A DNA stretch of 64,000 bases from Primorskyibacter marinus (GTDB taxonomy: Bacteria > Pseudomonadota > Alphaproteobacteria > Rhodobacterales > Rhodobacteraceae), in contig NZ_QJSD01000002.1 of the NCBI RefSeq assembly GCF_003313245.1, positions 248,001-312,000 of the forward strand, read 5' to 3'. Position numbers and translations under genes: made by a program. Within the stretch, counting starts at the first letter, position 1. Each line of letters begins with the position of its first letter. The notes beneath the pieces were generated by a model. That model had not been told where the DNA came from, did no database searches, and was given only the letters and a program-made list of their open reading frames with translations. This document shows positions 17,273 to 25,231 of this stretch, in pieces.

Positions 17273-20071
17273 TTAATGCGCTTCAGCCCAGCTTGCACCT
17301 TGTCCCGCATCGACCACCAGTGGAACGTCCAGATGCACGACCGGGTCGGCTGCACCCTCCATCACCTTGCGGGCCGCATCAATCAGCGGTTCGGCGGCGT
17401 CCTTGTCGACCTCGAACAGCAATTCGTCATGGACCTGTAACAGCATTTTTGCGGGCAGATCGGCAATCGCGTCCGGCATGCGGATCATCGCGCGGCGGAT
17501 GATGTCGGCGGCAGTGCCCTGGATCGGCGCGTTGATCGCAGCGCGTTTGGCAAAACCCGCGCGCGGGCCTTTGGCGTTGATCTCGGGCGTATGGATCACG
17601 CGGCCGAACATCGTCTCTACCCGGTCATGTTCGCGGGCAAAGGCGATGGTCTGATCCATATAAGTGCGGATGCCGGGGAAGCGTTCGAAATAGCGGTCAA
17701 TAAAACCCTGCGCCTCGGCCCGCGGGATGCGCAGATTGCGCGCGAGACCAAAGCCGGAAATGCCGTAGATCACGCCAAAGTTGATCGCCTTGGCCTGACG
17801 GCGCACCTCCGGTGTCATTTCGTCCATCGGGACGTTGAACATTTCAGACGCGGTCATGGCGTGAATGTCCTGCCCGTCGCGGAACGCCTGTTTCAGCGCG
17901 TCGATACCCGCCATATGGGCCAGAATGCGCAGTTCGATCTGGCTGTAATCGAGGCTGACCATTACCTTGCCCTCTTCGGCGACAAAGGCTTCGCGGATGC
18001 GACGGCCTTCCTCGCTGCGCACGGGGATGTTTTGCAGGTTGGGATCGGTCGAGGCGAGCCGTCCGGTCGCCGCACCCGAGATCACATAGGATGTATGCAC
18101 GCGCCCGGTTTCGGCATTGATATGTTCCTGCAACGCATCTGTGTAGGTCGATTTCAGCTTCGACAACTGCCGCCAGTCCAGCACCCGGCGCGGCAATTCA
18201 TGCTCTGTCGCCAGATCCTCCAGCACGTCGGCACCGGTGGCATAGGCCCCGGTCTTGCCCTTCTTGCCGCCCTCCAGTCCCATCTTGTCGAACAGGATCT
18301 CGCCCAGTTGCTTGGGGCTGCCGACATTGAATGTCTCGCCCGAAAGCTCGTGGATTTCGGCCTCCAGCCCGGCCATCTTCTGGCTGAACGCGTTGGACAT
18401 GCGGCTGAGTGTGTCGCGGGCAACCTTGATACCCGCCATCTCCATCTCTGCCAGCACCGGCACCAGGGGCCGCTCCATCCGTTCATACACCCGCGTCACG
18501 CGCGCCTTGTGCAATTGCGGCTTGAAGATCTGCCACAGGCGCAGCGTGATGTCGGCATCTTCGGCGGCGTATTTTGTGGCCTCGTCAATCGGCACAAGAT
18601 CAAAGGTTTTCTGGCTTTTGCCGGTGCCCAGCAATGTCTTGATCGGGATCGGCGCGTGGTTGAGGTAGCGTTCCGACAGCGTGTCCATGCCATGCCCGTG
18701 CAGGCCCGCATTCATCGCGTAGGACATCAGCATCGTGTCGTCGATCGGTGCGATCTTCACGCCGTGACGCGCAAGGATCTTGGCGTCGTATTTCATGTTC
18801 TGGCCGATTTTCATCACCGCCGAATCTTCCAGCAGGGGGCGCAGCGCATCCAGCACCTCGTTGACGCCCATCTGCCCCTCGGCCAGCGCGTCAGAGCCAA
18901 ACAGATCACCGCCGCCAGCGTCCTTGTGGATCAGCGGAATATAGCAGGCCTCACCTGCCTCAACACAAAGCGAGATGCCCACCAGATCAACGCGCATCTC
19001 GTTCAGGCCGGTGGTTTCGGTATCTACCGCGACCCAGCCATGCGTCCGCGCCTTTTCGATCCAACGGGCCAGCGCGGCCATGTCGCGCACGCATTCATAG
19101 GTGGAGGAGTCGAATGGCGGCGCTTCGGCGGCGTTCTCGGGCGGGTTGGCACCCTCGGGGGACGTGTCGGGGATGACCGGCGGTTCGACATCCAATGCGT
19201 CGGCAATGCGCTTGGTCAGGGTGCGGAATTCCATCTCCGTCAGGAAGCTTAACAGGGTCTCGGGGTCGGGTTCCTTGACCTCCAGATCGTCGAGCGTGAA
19301 ATCCAGCGGCGTTTCGCAGTCCAGTTGCACCAGCTTCTTGGACAGTTCGATCTGCGCGCGGTTGTCCAGCAAGGTCTGCCGCCGCTTGGGTTGCTTGATC
19401 TCCTCGGCGCGGTCCAGCAAATCCTCCAGCGTGCCGTATTCGTTGATCAGCAAGGCGGCTGTCTTGATCCCGATCCCCGGCGCGCCCGGCACGTTATCAA
19501 CGGAATCCCCGGCCAGCGCCTGCACATCCACCACGCGATCCGGCCAGACGCCGAATTTCTCGAACACGCCATCGCGGTCAATGCGCTTGTTCTTCATCGC
19601 ATCCAGCATCTCGACGCCGTCGCCGACCAGCTGCATCAGATCCTTGTCCGAACTGATGATCGTCACCCGGCCGCCTGCTTCGCGCGCTTGACAGGCAAGG
19701 GTCGCGATCATGTCGTCGGCCTCGAACCCTTCCAGCTCTTTACAGGCGATGTTGAACGCCTCGGTCGCTTGCCGGGTAAGCGGGATTTGCGGGCGCAGGT
19801 CTTCGGGCATCGCCTCGCGGTTGGCCTTGTACTGGTCGTACATGTCGTTGCGGAACGTGTGACTGCCCTTGTCGAAGATCACCGCGATATGGGTGACATC
19901 GCCGCCTGCGTTGCCTTCGACATACTTTTGCAACATGTTGCAAAAGCCCGATACTGCGCCGATCGGCAATCCGTCCGATTTCCGCGTCAGCGGCGGCAGC
20001 GCATGATACGCCCGAAAGATGAAGGCCGATCCGTCGATCAGATGCAGATGACAGCCCTTGCCGAATGCCAT
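17273..20071 (-). CDS. polA: DNA polymerase I
   Basis: The 932-residue repair and Okazaki-fragment polymerase has all three activities. Residues 1 to about 290 form the 5'-3' exonuclease (LHLIDGSAFIFRAYHALPPL, ISSDKDLMQLV). Residues about 325-510 are a 3'-5' proofreading domain with the acidic motif VAVDTETTGLN intact. The rest is the family A polymerase with VSLDYSQIELRILAHMAG (motif A), RRQAKAINFGVIYGISGFGL (motif B) and LLQVHDELLFEVD (motif C). I take ATG 20071 (MAFGKGCHLHLIDG), which has GGGAGAG upstream, rather than 20086. It lies downstream of the zinc-finger gene on the same strand. Confidence 0.97.
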   Translation of the reverse strand: MAFGKGCHLHLIDGSAFIFRAYHALPPLTRKSDGLPIGAVSGFCNMLQKYVEGNAGGDVTHIAVIFDKGSHTFRNDMYDQYKANREAMPEDLRPQIPLTRQATEAFNIACKELEGFEADDMIATLACQAREAGGRVTIISSDKDLMQLVGDGVEMLDAMKNKRIDRDGVFEKFGVWPDRVVDVQALAGDSVDNVPGAPGIGIKTAALLINEYGTLEDLLDRAEEIKQPKRRQTLLDNRAQIELSKKLVQLDCETPLDFTLDDLEVKEPDPETLLSFLTEMEFRTLTKRIADALDVEPPVIPDTSPEGANPPENAAEAPPFDSSTYECVRDMAALARWIEKARTHGWVAVDTETTGLNEMRVDLVGISLCVEAGEACYIPLIHKDAGGGDLFGSDALAEGQMGVNEVLDALRPLLEDSAVMKIGQNMKYDAKILARHGVKIAPIDDTMLMSYAMNAGLHGHGMDTLSERYLNHAPIPIKTLLGTGKSQKTFDLVPIDEATKYAAEDADITLRLWQIFKPQLHKARVTRVYERMERPLVPVLAEMEMAGIKVARDTLSRMSNAFSQKMAGLEAEIHELSGETFNVGSPKQLGEILFDKMGLEGGKKGKTGAYATGADVLEDLATEHELPRRVLDWRQLSKLKSTYTDALQEHINAETGRVHTSYVISGAATGRLASTDPNLQNIPVRSEEGRRIREAFVAEEGKVMVSLDYSQIELRILAHMAGIDALKQAFRDGQDIHAMTASEMFNVPMDEMTPEVRRQAKAINFGVIYGISGFGLARNLRIPRAEAQGFIDRYFERFPGIRTYMDQTIAFAREHDRVETMFGRVIHTPEINAKGPRAGFAKRAAINAPIQGTAADIIRRAMIRMPDAIADLPAKMLLQVHDELLFEVDKDAAEPLIDAARKVMEGAADPVVHLDVPLVVDAGQGASWAEAH

Positions 20072-20203
20072 GTCGCGCTCTCCCATTCATTTTCTACGGG
20101 CATCGAATTCTGCCAGTCTGGCCGGACACGGCCCGACATCCGAAACGTGCCGTGACGGCCCTTGCGATGCCCGGTCACGGCTGCTGCGCCGGACCGAAAC
20201 GGC

Positions 20204-20383
20204 CTAGACCTTGTCTTCGAAATCCTTGTGGACGTATTTTGCGTCGCAATAGGGGCATTCGACAAAGCCGGTCTCATGCGGGATCTGAAGCCAGACACGC
20301 GGATGCCCGGTTGCAGCACCACCACCGTCACAGGCGACGCGAAAGGTGTCGACGATCTTGATTTCCGGGGCTTGCGTTGTCAT
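20204..20383 (-). CDS. Small zinc-finger (zf-CHCC type) protein
   Basis: A 59-residue protein easily missed because of its size. It begins [20 protein letters not shown] and ends [17 protein letters not shown]. The zinc ligands C18, H27, C43 and C46 match the zf-CHCC family (PF10276), whose eukaryotic member NDUFS6 is a complex I subunit. In alphaproteobacteria such proteins are usually annotated only as zinc-finger domain proteins. An AAGGGAA ribosome site precedes the ATG. It sits 132 bp upstream of polA and is divergent from the ABC ATPase gene. Confidence 0.85.
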   Translation of the reverse strand: MTTQAPEIKIVDTFRVACDGGGAATGHPRVWLQIPHETGFVECPYCDAKYVHKDFEDKV

Positions 20384-20459
20384 GTGCTGCGTTCCCTTTT
20401 CGCTGGCGATGCACTAGGTGCGTTATGGGCGATTGCGGGTAGAGGAGCAAGACCGAGCA

Positions 20460-21392
20460 ATGACACAAGACGCGATCCGCATTGAAGGCCTGCGCAAAAC
20501 CTATGGCGGTACGGGGCGTACCCCTGCCAAAGAGGCGCTGAAAGGCGTTGACCTGACCATACCCGCCGGATCGGTGTTCGGATTGCTGGGGCCGAACGGC
20601 GCGGGCAAGTCCACACTGATCAACATCATGGCCGGGCTGGTCATCAAAACGGCGGGCAAGGTGACGATCTGGGGCTTTGATCAGGACCGCAATCCGCGCC
20701 AGTCGCGGGCGGCCATCGGTGTGATGCCGCAAGAGCTGAACCTTGATCCGTTTTTTACCCCGCGCGGCGCGCTGGAGGTTCAGGCCGGGCTTTACGGCGT
20801 GCCGAAATCGCAGCGGCGCTCTGACGAAATCCTGAAGATGATCGGGCTGGAGGACAAGGCCGAGGCTTATGCCCGCACCCTGTCCGGCGGGATGCGGCGC
20901 AGGCTGTTGCTGGGCAAGGCGCTGGTGCATGAGCCGCAAGTGCTGGTGCTGGACGAACCCACCGCAGGCGTCGATATCGAGTTGCGCCAGATGTTGTGGA
21001 ACAATGTCCGCCGCCTGAACCGCGAGCGCGGCATGACGATTATCCTGACCACGCATTACCTCGAAGAAGCCGAAGAGATGTGTGACGAGATCGCCATCAT
21101 CAACAAGGGCGAGGTCGTGGCCCGTGACAGCACCGACAATCTGCTCAACCATCTGGACGCGCGCACGATGATCATCCAGCCCGACGGTGATGCGGCAGGG
21201 CTGCCGCAGGCACCCGGCGTCGAAGTGCAGCGCCGTGAGGACGGGACGCTGGCGCTGAATTACCGGTCTGGGCAGATCGCGGCCGATGACGTGTTGCAGG
21301 CGGTGCGGGATGCAGGCATCCGCATTCGCGATGTGCGCACCGAACAGGCGGATCTGGAGGATGTGTTTCTGGAACTGACGCGCAGCCGTTAA
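20460..21392 (+). CDS. ABC transporter ATP-binding protein (orphan, YadG/CcmA-like)
   Basis: This 310-residue ATPase would energise an ABC-2 type exporter. It has Walker A (LGPNGAGKSTLINIMAG), the signature LSGGMRRRLLLGKALV and Walker B (VLVLDEPTAGVDIEL), plus the switch histidine in LTTHYLEEAEE. A C-terminal extension of about 80 residues resembles that of drug or polysaccharide exporters of the YadG group. The start at 20460 (MTQDAIRIEGL) follows AGAGGAG. No ABC-2 permease gene lies beside it: the next gene is an ion channel on the other strand, whose stop overlaps by 4 bp. Substrate unknown. Confidence 0.88.
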   Translation: MTQDAIRIEGLRKTYGGTGRTPAKEALKGVDLTIPAGSVFGLLGPNGAGKSTLINIMAGLVIKTAGKVTIWGFDQDRNPRQSRAAIGVMPQELNLDPFFTPRGALEVQAGLYGVPKSQRRSDEILKMIGLEDKAEAYARTLSGGMRRRLLLGKALVHEPQVLVLDEPTAGVDIELRQMLWNNVRRLNRERGMTIILTTHYLEEAEEMCDEIAIINKGEVVARDSTDNLLNHLDARTMIIQPDGDAAGLPQAPGVEVQRREDGTLALNYRSGQIAADDVLQAVRDAGIRIRDVRTEQADLEDVFLELTRSR

Positions 21393-22171
21393 CGGCGCTC
21401 GCGAGAGTCCTTCAGCAGCGTCTCGATTTCAAGCAGCCGGGTCAGCACCTCGTCGCGATAGCTGTCGGTCCGCTCGTCATTTTCGGCTTGATGGGCGTCC
21501 TGCATCGAGTTCACGATCAGGCCGACGACAAGGTTCACCACGGTGAAGGTCGTCACCAGAATGAACGGCACGAAAAAGGCCCAGGCGTAGGGGTAAACCT
21601 CCATCACCGGGCGCACGATGCCCATCGACCAGGATTCCAGCGTCATGATCTGAAACAGCGAATAGGCCGATTTCGCCAATGTGCCGAACCATTCGGGGAA
21701 GATCGCCCCGAACAGCTTGGTCGCCATGACCGCGCCGATATAGAAGATCAATCCGGTCAGCAGAAAGACCGACCCCATGCCGGGCAGGGCGCTCATCAAC
21801 CCTTCGACGACACGGCGCAGCGACGGTGTGACCGACAGGACGCGCAGCAGCCGCAGGATCCGCAGCGCGCGCAGAACGGACAGGCCTTGCGCGGCCGGGA
21901 TCAATGAGATGCCGACGATGGTGAAATCGAAGACATTCCAGCCATTGCGGAAAAAGGCCGGGCCGCGGGCAAACAGCTTCATCGCGATTTCGATCACGAA
22001 AATCGACAGGCAGATCTGATCCAGCGCGTGAATCAGCCCGCCAAAGCGAGCCATGACCGGCGCTGACGTCTCAAGCCCCAGAATGACCGCGTTGAACAGG
22101 ATCACCCCAAGGATGAAATTCTGCACCGAGGTGCGATCAATCATTATCCCAACGCGCGCGCGTATGGTCAT
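21389..22171 (-). CDS. Bacterial voltage-gated sodium channel (NaChBac-like)
   Basis: The 260-residue inner-membrane protein has six hydrophobic segments and one pore loop, as in single-domain bacterial Nav channels that form tetramers. S4 is unmistakable, with Arg spaced every three residues (LSVLRALRILRLLRVLSVT, about 97-115). The selectivity filter reads TLESWSM at about 177-183, matching the Na+-selective TLESW pattern. A C-terminal helical tail of about 35 residues (EIETLLKDSRERR) fits the coiled-coil bundle. The start is ambiguous between 22171 and 22144 (MIDRTSVQNFI). It ends convergently with the ABC ATPase gene. Confidence 0.88.
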   Translation of the reverse strand: MTIRARVGIMIDRTSVQNFILGVILFNAVILGLETSAPVMARFGGLIHALDQICLSIFVIEIAMKLFARGPAFFRNGWNVFDFTIVGISLIPAAQGLSVLRALRILRLLRVLSVTPSLRRVVEGLMSALPGMGSVFLLTGLIFYIGAVMATKLFGAIFPEWFGTLAKSAYSLFQIMTLESWSMGIVRPVMEVYPYAWAFFVPFILVTTFTVVNLVVGLIVNSMQDAHQAENDERTDSYRDEVLTRLLEIETLLKDSRERR

Positions 22172-22255
22172 AAGTCTGCTGCTCCGTCGTTTCCGTGTCG
22201 CCGATCATGCGTTTGGCCCATATGGGGGCACAGGATGGCCCGCACAAGATGCCGT

Positions 22256-22633
22256 TCAGGTGCCGTCGGCGGGTGCCAGCATCCGGCCCAGCGGCCGTCC
22301 GCCGAGAATGTGGACATGCAGATGCGGCACTTCCTGAACCCCGGCCTGCCCGGCGTTCGAGATCGTGCGGTATCCGCCGTCCTGAAGGCTTTCCATTTCG
22401 ACAATACGTCCGATCGTGCGGTTGAAATCGACAATCTCGGCATCCGAGGCATCGCGCGCGAAATGATCGTAACAGACATACGCGCCCTTCGGGATCACCA
22501 GCACATGCACGGGTGCCTGCGGATAAAGATCCCGAAAGGCCAGCGTATGTTCGGTCTCCAGCACTGTTGTATTGGGGATCTCGCCGCGCAGGATTTTCGC
22601 AAAGATATTCTGGTCGTCATAGATGTAGGGCAT
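22256..22633 (-). CDS. HIT-family (histidine triad) nucleotide-binding protein
   Basis: The 125-residue protein is a HINT-like nucleoside phosphoramidate hydrolase. The histidine triad HLHVHILGG is at about 105-113, near the C-terminus as expected. The N-terminal part includes NIFAKILRGEIPNTTVLETE, a typical HINT opening, and LVIPKGAYVCYDHF. Physiological substrates of such enzymes are usually unknown. It lies between the sodium-channel gene and the Branch-type glycosyltransferase gene, all on the minus strand, 84 bp upstream of the former and 21 bp after the latter. Confidence 0.94.
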   Translation of the reverse strand: MPYIYDDQNIFAKILRGEIPNTTVLETEHTLAFRDLYPQAPVHVLVIPKGAYVCYDHFARDASDAEIVDFNRTIGRIVEMESLQDGGYRTISNAGQAGVQEVPHLHVHILGGRPLGRMLAPADGT

Positions 22634-22654
22634 GTTGTGTCCTTGGTCGTTGGT

Positions 22655-24232
22655 TCAATCGGCAAACAGGTGTTCTGTCTGTGCAATCTCCATCGCCTTA
22701 TCCTGCGGCAAAGACAGGAATTCCGCCAGCACGCGGGCATTCGTCCTGGGCGCATCCGTTTCCCGCATGCGGCCAAGGTTGGCGAAGCCCGCATCGCGGA
22801 TGCGGTCGGATTCGTGTTCGATATCCAGTCGGATGGTGGGCAGGATGGCGTTTAGTGTCTCTGTTGGCGTGTGATCGCCGGCCAACCCGACGCGCGCGGC
22901 ATGGCCGATCAGATAGTCGTCACTGAACTGGCATTCGACATCCAGCAAGCGTGTGACAGACCGATCGCGGCAGAAGTCTTCGAGAAGGTCGATATTGGCC
23001 GGATCGATGCAAACGATCAGGCGGTCCGTATCAAAATAATCGAACAGCATCCGCATCAGCGACCGTCTATGACGGTGTCGTTTGCCAAGCGACGTCTGAA
23101 TATTGCCAAGTTCGGGCAGCCAGGCCCCCTCTTCGTTGAACAGGTATTCGATCACGGGAATGTTCGTCGTTTGGCGGATGCGCTCCAGCAGACGTTTGGC
23201 GACGTGCCATTTCTTGCACACGACGATCAGAAGTTCCCGCTCGCGCCCAAAGCTTGCTTCCTTTTCCCAAAAGCGCGGGGCAAAACGTCGCCCGATCCGC
23301 CCGCGCCCCGTCAGAAACCTGAAAAGCGACTGACCTTCGTTGGAAATCGCGAATTCTGTGCCCTTGGACGCATAAAGCGCGCCAAGCCTGCGTTTCAGCT
23401 CTGTCGCTTCGGTACTGATCTTGCGGGCGAACAGAAAGTCCTGCCCCAGAAGAAGATCATAGTGATCGTTGTAGAACGTCACCGGCATGCCATAATCCGA
23501 AAACATCAGAAATGTCAGCGACCGGTTGTTGATCTCGGTTTCCGGCACCAGATGGCGCACGAGCGTCTGAAAGAAAGTCTCGTCCGGGATCCAGGTGGTC
23601 GAAAAGAACCGCGTCACGTCACGTCGTTCGGAGATGAAGCCGAGGATCATTTCCACCGTCCGGCGGCGCAGGCACCACCACTGGCTGCCGATCATAACGT
23701 CGATGTCATGCGGAATCCTGCGTTTCAGCCCCAACCGCTTCTGCAAAGCGAACATGGTGTAGAATCTTCGCTTCTGCGTACGTTCGTTGAACCAGTGGCG
23801 ATAGATCAGCCGTTCTTCCTTCCAGCCGGTCTTGATCCAGTCGGACTGAAAATAGTCATAGCTTTCGATATAATCGACTTCGTGACGATCCAGGAATTCA
23901 TGCGCGTATTCCGCAGACTTGATGGCCATGCAATCGCCTGACAGCATGTAGAAATGCGTGGCGCGCGGAAACGCCTCGACCGCGGCGCTGACGGCGTTCA
24001 GTGTCGCCCGCACCAAAGACCATTCCCCCCAACCGCATTTCACGCGTTTCCGGGCGAATGTGACATTCGGGTTGTCATCCAGCGCCGCACGGATCTGCCG
24101 GTACGCTTCCGGCGTGGCGCGTGCGTCGAAATGGATCGCCATGTAATCGCCTGCGGCGGTCAGGCTTTGTGCCTGCCGGATGATGGCGTCAGGATCTTTG
24201 TGACACAACAATATGAAGGCAATTCTTGCCAT
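22655..24232 (-). CDS. Branch-type (GT14-like) glycosyltransferase with C-terminal DUF5927-like domain
   Basis: The 525-residue protein resembles the core-2/I-branching GlcNAc or xylosyl transferase family, commonly annotated in this clade as beta-1,6-N-acetylglucosaminyltransferase. The N-terminal half (1 to about 285) has IAFILLCHKDPDAIIRQAQS, THFYMLSGDCMAIKS, GSQWWCLRRRTVEMIL and WIPDETFFQTL, all landmark Branch-fold motifs. The C-terminal about 235 residues are a separate domain that I take to be DUF5927. There is no signal peptide or membrane helix, so it acts in the cytoplasm. It is divergent from a sulfotransferase gene, suggesting joint work on a sulfated glycan. Donor and acceptor are unknown. 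Confidence 0.85.
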   Translation of the reverse strand: MARIAFILLCHKDPDAIIRQAQSLTAAGDYMAIHFDARATPEAYRQIRAALDDNPNVTFARKRVKCGWGEWSLVRATLNAVSAAVEAFPRATHFYMLSGDCMAIKSAEYAHEFLDRHEVDYIESYDYFQSDWIKTGWKEERLIYRHWFNERTQKRRFYTMFALQKRLGLKRRIPHDIDVMIGSQWWCLRRRTVEMILGFISERRDVTRFFSTTWIPDETFFQTLVRHLVPETEINNRSLTFLMFSDYGMPVTFYNDHYDLLLGQDFLFARKISTEATELKRRLGALYASKGTEFAISNEGQSLFRFLTGRGRIGRRFAPRFWEKEASFGRERELLIVVCKKWHVAKRLLERIRQTTNIPVIEYLFNEEGAWLPELGNIQTSLGKRHRHRRSLMRMLFDYFDTDRLIVCIDPANIDLLEDFCRDRSVTRLLDVECQFSDDYLIGHAARVGLAGDHTPTETLNAILPTIRLDIEHESDRIRDAGFANLGRMRETDAPRTNARVLAEFLSLPQDKAMEIAQTEHLFAD

Positions 24233-24373
24233 TCAGAGAACCATCTTACCCATCTTTGGCCATTGTTTATGTTACTAGAGGTGAACGGACGTTGAATAAA
24301 CCGGATTTCTTTGCTTTTTTGTCGCAAAGAAGCGTCCGAACACACGGGCGGCGCGCGGTAGGGGGCGGTAGGT
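24233..24373. promoter_or_regulatory. Divergent intergenic region of glycosyltransferase and sulfotransferase
   Basis: The 141-bp gap holds the promoters of both genes. It contains AT-rich stretches (TTGTTTATGTTAC around 24264-24276 and TTGAATAAACCGG around 24291-24303), but I cannot assign a convincing -35/-10 pair. A G-rich GGGGGCGGTAGGT precedes the sulfotransferase ATG and may serve as its ribosome site. Confidence 0.35.
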
Positions 24374-25192
24374 ATGGGTTTTCCGGGCGTTTGGATGACC
24401 GAGAGCGAAAGCATGGTGTATCGGGTTGTCCCGAAATGCGCCTGCTCGACCATTGGTCAGATCCTCTATTATTCGGATCACGGCGCGTTTTTTGACGGGG
24501 ACATTCACGACGCCACCCAGGGCCTGCACAAATGGGCGCGTGAGGACAGTCAGGATCTGATCGAGGCCAATGTCCGGGCGCACGGTTCCTTCGCCTTTAC
24601 CTGCGTGCGCAACCCCTACACGCGCATCCTGTCGTCATTCTTTGACAAGATTTGCGGGATTCAGCGCAATGGCCGCCGCTACCGGGGCAACTTTGTGCCC
24701 ATGCTGACCCAGAAATACGGGATTGAGGTTGGTGGCGACGACGGCAAGGAGGAGTTCGACCAGATCAAGAGCTTCCGCCGTTTTTTGCTGTTTGCCCGCG
24801 ATTCCATCCGGTGGCGAAAACCGATGGAGCCTGACATCCACTGGTCTGCCATGTCCGGACATATCAGCACGTTCATCGTCAATGGCGGGCGTTACGACCG
24901 GATCTTCTGGACCGAGAAATTCGACGAAGGCATGCAGGCGGTGCTGGATGCGGTGGAGTTGCCCCATGCCGTGGATCTGGCCGCGATCCCAAGGTTCAAC
25001 GAATCCGAAGGCCATGGCCCCAAGCGCGCGCATCCGGTCGAAGACTATTTCGACGACCTGTCGATGCATCTGGTCTATGAAATCTACAAGCGCGATTTCC
25101 AATTGTTCAAATACGACTTTGACAACCCCGCCAACAAGCTGCCAACCGGCGAGATTGATCTGGACGAGGTCCACGCCAAGCTGGGCGATTAG
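24374..25192 (+). CDS. Sulfotransferase family 2 protein
   Basis: The 272-residue enzyme probably transfers sulfate from PAPS to a carbohydrate. The 5'-phosphosulfate loop is YRVVPKCACSTIGQIL at about 16-31, with Lys and Ser in the canonical places, and the 3'-phosphate motif is CVRNPYTRILSSFFDK at about 77-92. Both match the carbohydrate sulfotransferase group (Sulfotransfer_2). There is no signal peptide. It is divergent from the Branch-type glycosyltransferase, which may build its acceptor. The exact acceptor cannot be read from the sequence. Confidence 0.87.
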   Translation: MGFPGVWMTESESMVYRVVPKCACSTIGQILYYSDHGAFFDGDIHDATQGLHKWAREDSQDLIEANVRAHGSFAFTCVRNPYTRILSSFFDKICGIQRNGRRYRGNFVPMLTQKYGIEVGGDDGKEEFDQIKSFRRFLLFARDSIRWRKPMEPDIHWSAMSGHISTFIVNGGRYDRIFWTEKFDEGMQAVLDAVELPHAVDLAAIPRFNESEGHGPKRAHPVEDYFDDLSMHLVYEIYKRDFQLFKYDFDNPANKLPTGEIDLDEVHAKLGD

Positions 25193-25231
25193 GCCGCGAA
25201 ACCACACAAGGCGCTTCGCGGCCCTGATGCG

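Noticed and set aside
17591-19252. 553-codon plus-strand frame antisense to polA
   Set aside because: The polA protein is unmistakable on the minus strand; the antisense translation is His/Arg/Gln-rich without motifs.
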